A program made the translations under genes and the position numbers. This document shows, in pieces, positions 27,546 through 28,010 of a stretch of DNA of 28,010 bases (the first letter of the stretch is position 1; every line of letters starts with the position of its first letter). The notes under the pieces are model-generated. The model was not told the DNA's origin. It saw only the letters and a list, made by a program, of their open reading frames with translations, and searched no databases. Origin of the DNA: Botryllus schlosseri (Eukaryota > Chordata > Ascidiacea > Stolidobranchia > Styelidae); NCBI GenBank assembly GCA_000444245.1, contig ATSW01013010.1, positions 1-28,010 on the forward strand, in the 5' to 3' direction.

Positions 27546-28010
27546 GTATGACCTGTTTTACTGCCTGTGATATCTCACAATCTCAGAATGTAAGATTCCT
27601 GTGTAACGCCTCCGTCAAGATATATTTCTCATGGTGTTTAAACCTTTGATGTGATACTCTCAGAAGTTATCAGAAACGAAGTGTTTCTACTTATACAGCA
27701 TGCTGAAGTAGATTTTGCATACTTGCGCAACTTATCAAGTGGTCATGTTTTGGACTGCTTTGGCTTCTGCTTAATTTTCTAGGCAAAACCATTTCATTAT
27801 TTGAATTCCGACTCAGAAATGAGAAAGTAGTTTTGGGATAGGTTTGCATTATTTTTTGAGAGAAACTGGATGAAATAGCCGTATATATTTTCGAAACCTA
27901 TTTGCACTGTCACTAGTTATTTCGCATCAGTAGCAATGCTACATTTTGCAACCTCAGTAGTAGCCACTGAACTGCTGTATCAAAGAATATTGTGAGTAAG
28001 GTTTGAAAAT
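27546..28010 (+). other. Intron 38 (partial) with family B repeat
   Basis: The donor gtatga opens an intron that is not closed in the window. From about 27661 it is a family B copy; no exon seen. Confidence 0.65.
27661..27980 (+). mobile_element. Repeat family B copy
   Basis: CAGAAGTTATCAGAAACGAA, TATCAAGTGGTCATGTTTTG, AGGCAAAACCATTTCATT, GAGAAAGTAGTTTTGGGAT and GAAATAGCCGTATATATTTT match the order of the copies at 19531 and 21690. The first bases have diverged from CAGAGGTGG. Confidence 0.55.

Larger units (their letters stand above)
22906..25444 (+). other. Intron 36 (2.5 kb) built of nested transposons
   Basis: Its content is a family B copy (22925 to about 23080), then a 2,195-base hAT element (23131-25325) that itself carries a 1,275-base hAT element. 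About 110 bases of plain intron precede the acceptor ATCTGCAG. Confidence 0.85.
25613..27449 (+). other. Intron 37 (1.8 kb) with split MITE
   Basis: It contains the left part of a family A MITE (about 25800-25980), a 1,143-base hAT-type element (25981-27123), the right part of the MITE (27124 to about 27272), and about 170 bases of plain intron before TTTGTAG. Confidence 0.8.

Noticed and set aside
26280-26612. Protein-coding gene in the GGCATGCC element (110-residue open frame)
   Set aside because: The translation is a repetitive product of GC-rich repeated words with no domain. It lies wholly within a transposon bounded by terminal repeats.
672-27545. Alternative identities: rootletin, ninein, myosin heavy chain tail, golgin
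   Set aside because: None has the hinge with CNVPEHH, the LDPREVAKRI/ALADLQ block or the C-terminal SLRRKVDNLDEL in this order.

Overview
The window is an internal piece of one large, intron-rich animal gene on the plus strand. I assign it to centriolin (CNTRL, also CEP110), the long coiled-coil protein of the mother-centriole subdistal appendages and of the midbody. I could chain 38 exons (672 to 27545) so that every splice phase agrees and no stop codon intervenes. They give an open fragment of about 1,761 residues. Several stretches match the human protein as I remember it: the hinge motif CNVPEHHEIEDELEEL (human CNVPEHHNLENEVSRL), ISKHKSELKHVLEML (human MSKHKTELKNILDML), KALADLQ, ELERRARDTGVQLV, and SEGKLESLRRKVDNLDEL near the C terminus. 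The N-terminal leucine-rich repeats (roughly 450 residues in human) lie upstream, and the last few dozen residues lie just downstream. There is no start codon, promoter, stop codon or polyadenylation site of this gene in the window.

The source is an invertebrate metazoan that I cannot place further. Exons are GC-richer and dense in charged and leucine codons. Introns are AT-rich and fall into two size groups: very short ones of 60 to 71 bases, and long ones swollen by non-autonomous DNA transposons. Such minimal introns occur in compact invertebrate genomes such as tunicates, but this does not settle the taxon.

Layout. 1-671: upstream intron with an imperfect tandem repeat. 672-7310: exons 1-12, the first coiled-coil half, with a TCGAGTCA-rich palindromic repeat in intron 1 and a palindromic MITE in intron 6. 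7311-10917: two long introns around exon 13, the second with a 176-base tandem duplication. 10918-12960: exons 14-19, which carry the proline/aromatic hinge; a possible alternative 86-base exon lies here. 12961-22905: exons 20-36, the second coiled-coil half, including one GC-AG intron and a tRNA-derived SINE. 22906-25444: a 2.5-kb intron holding a hAT element nested in another hAT element, both with exact 8-base target duplications. 25445-27545: exons 37 and 38, separated by an intron in which a third hAT-type element split an older MITE. 27546-28010: downstream intron.

I see no second gene, no antisense gene, no functional RNA gene and no novel multi-gene system. The most interesting signals are the alternative-exon candidate at 11966-12051, the GC-AG intron at 21059-21458, the extra exon 6 that resembles the start of exon 7, the SP-rich insert near the C terminus, and the well-preserved nested transposons.
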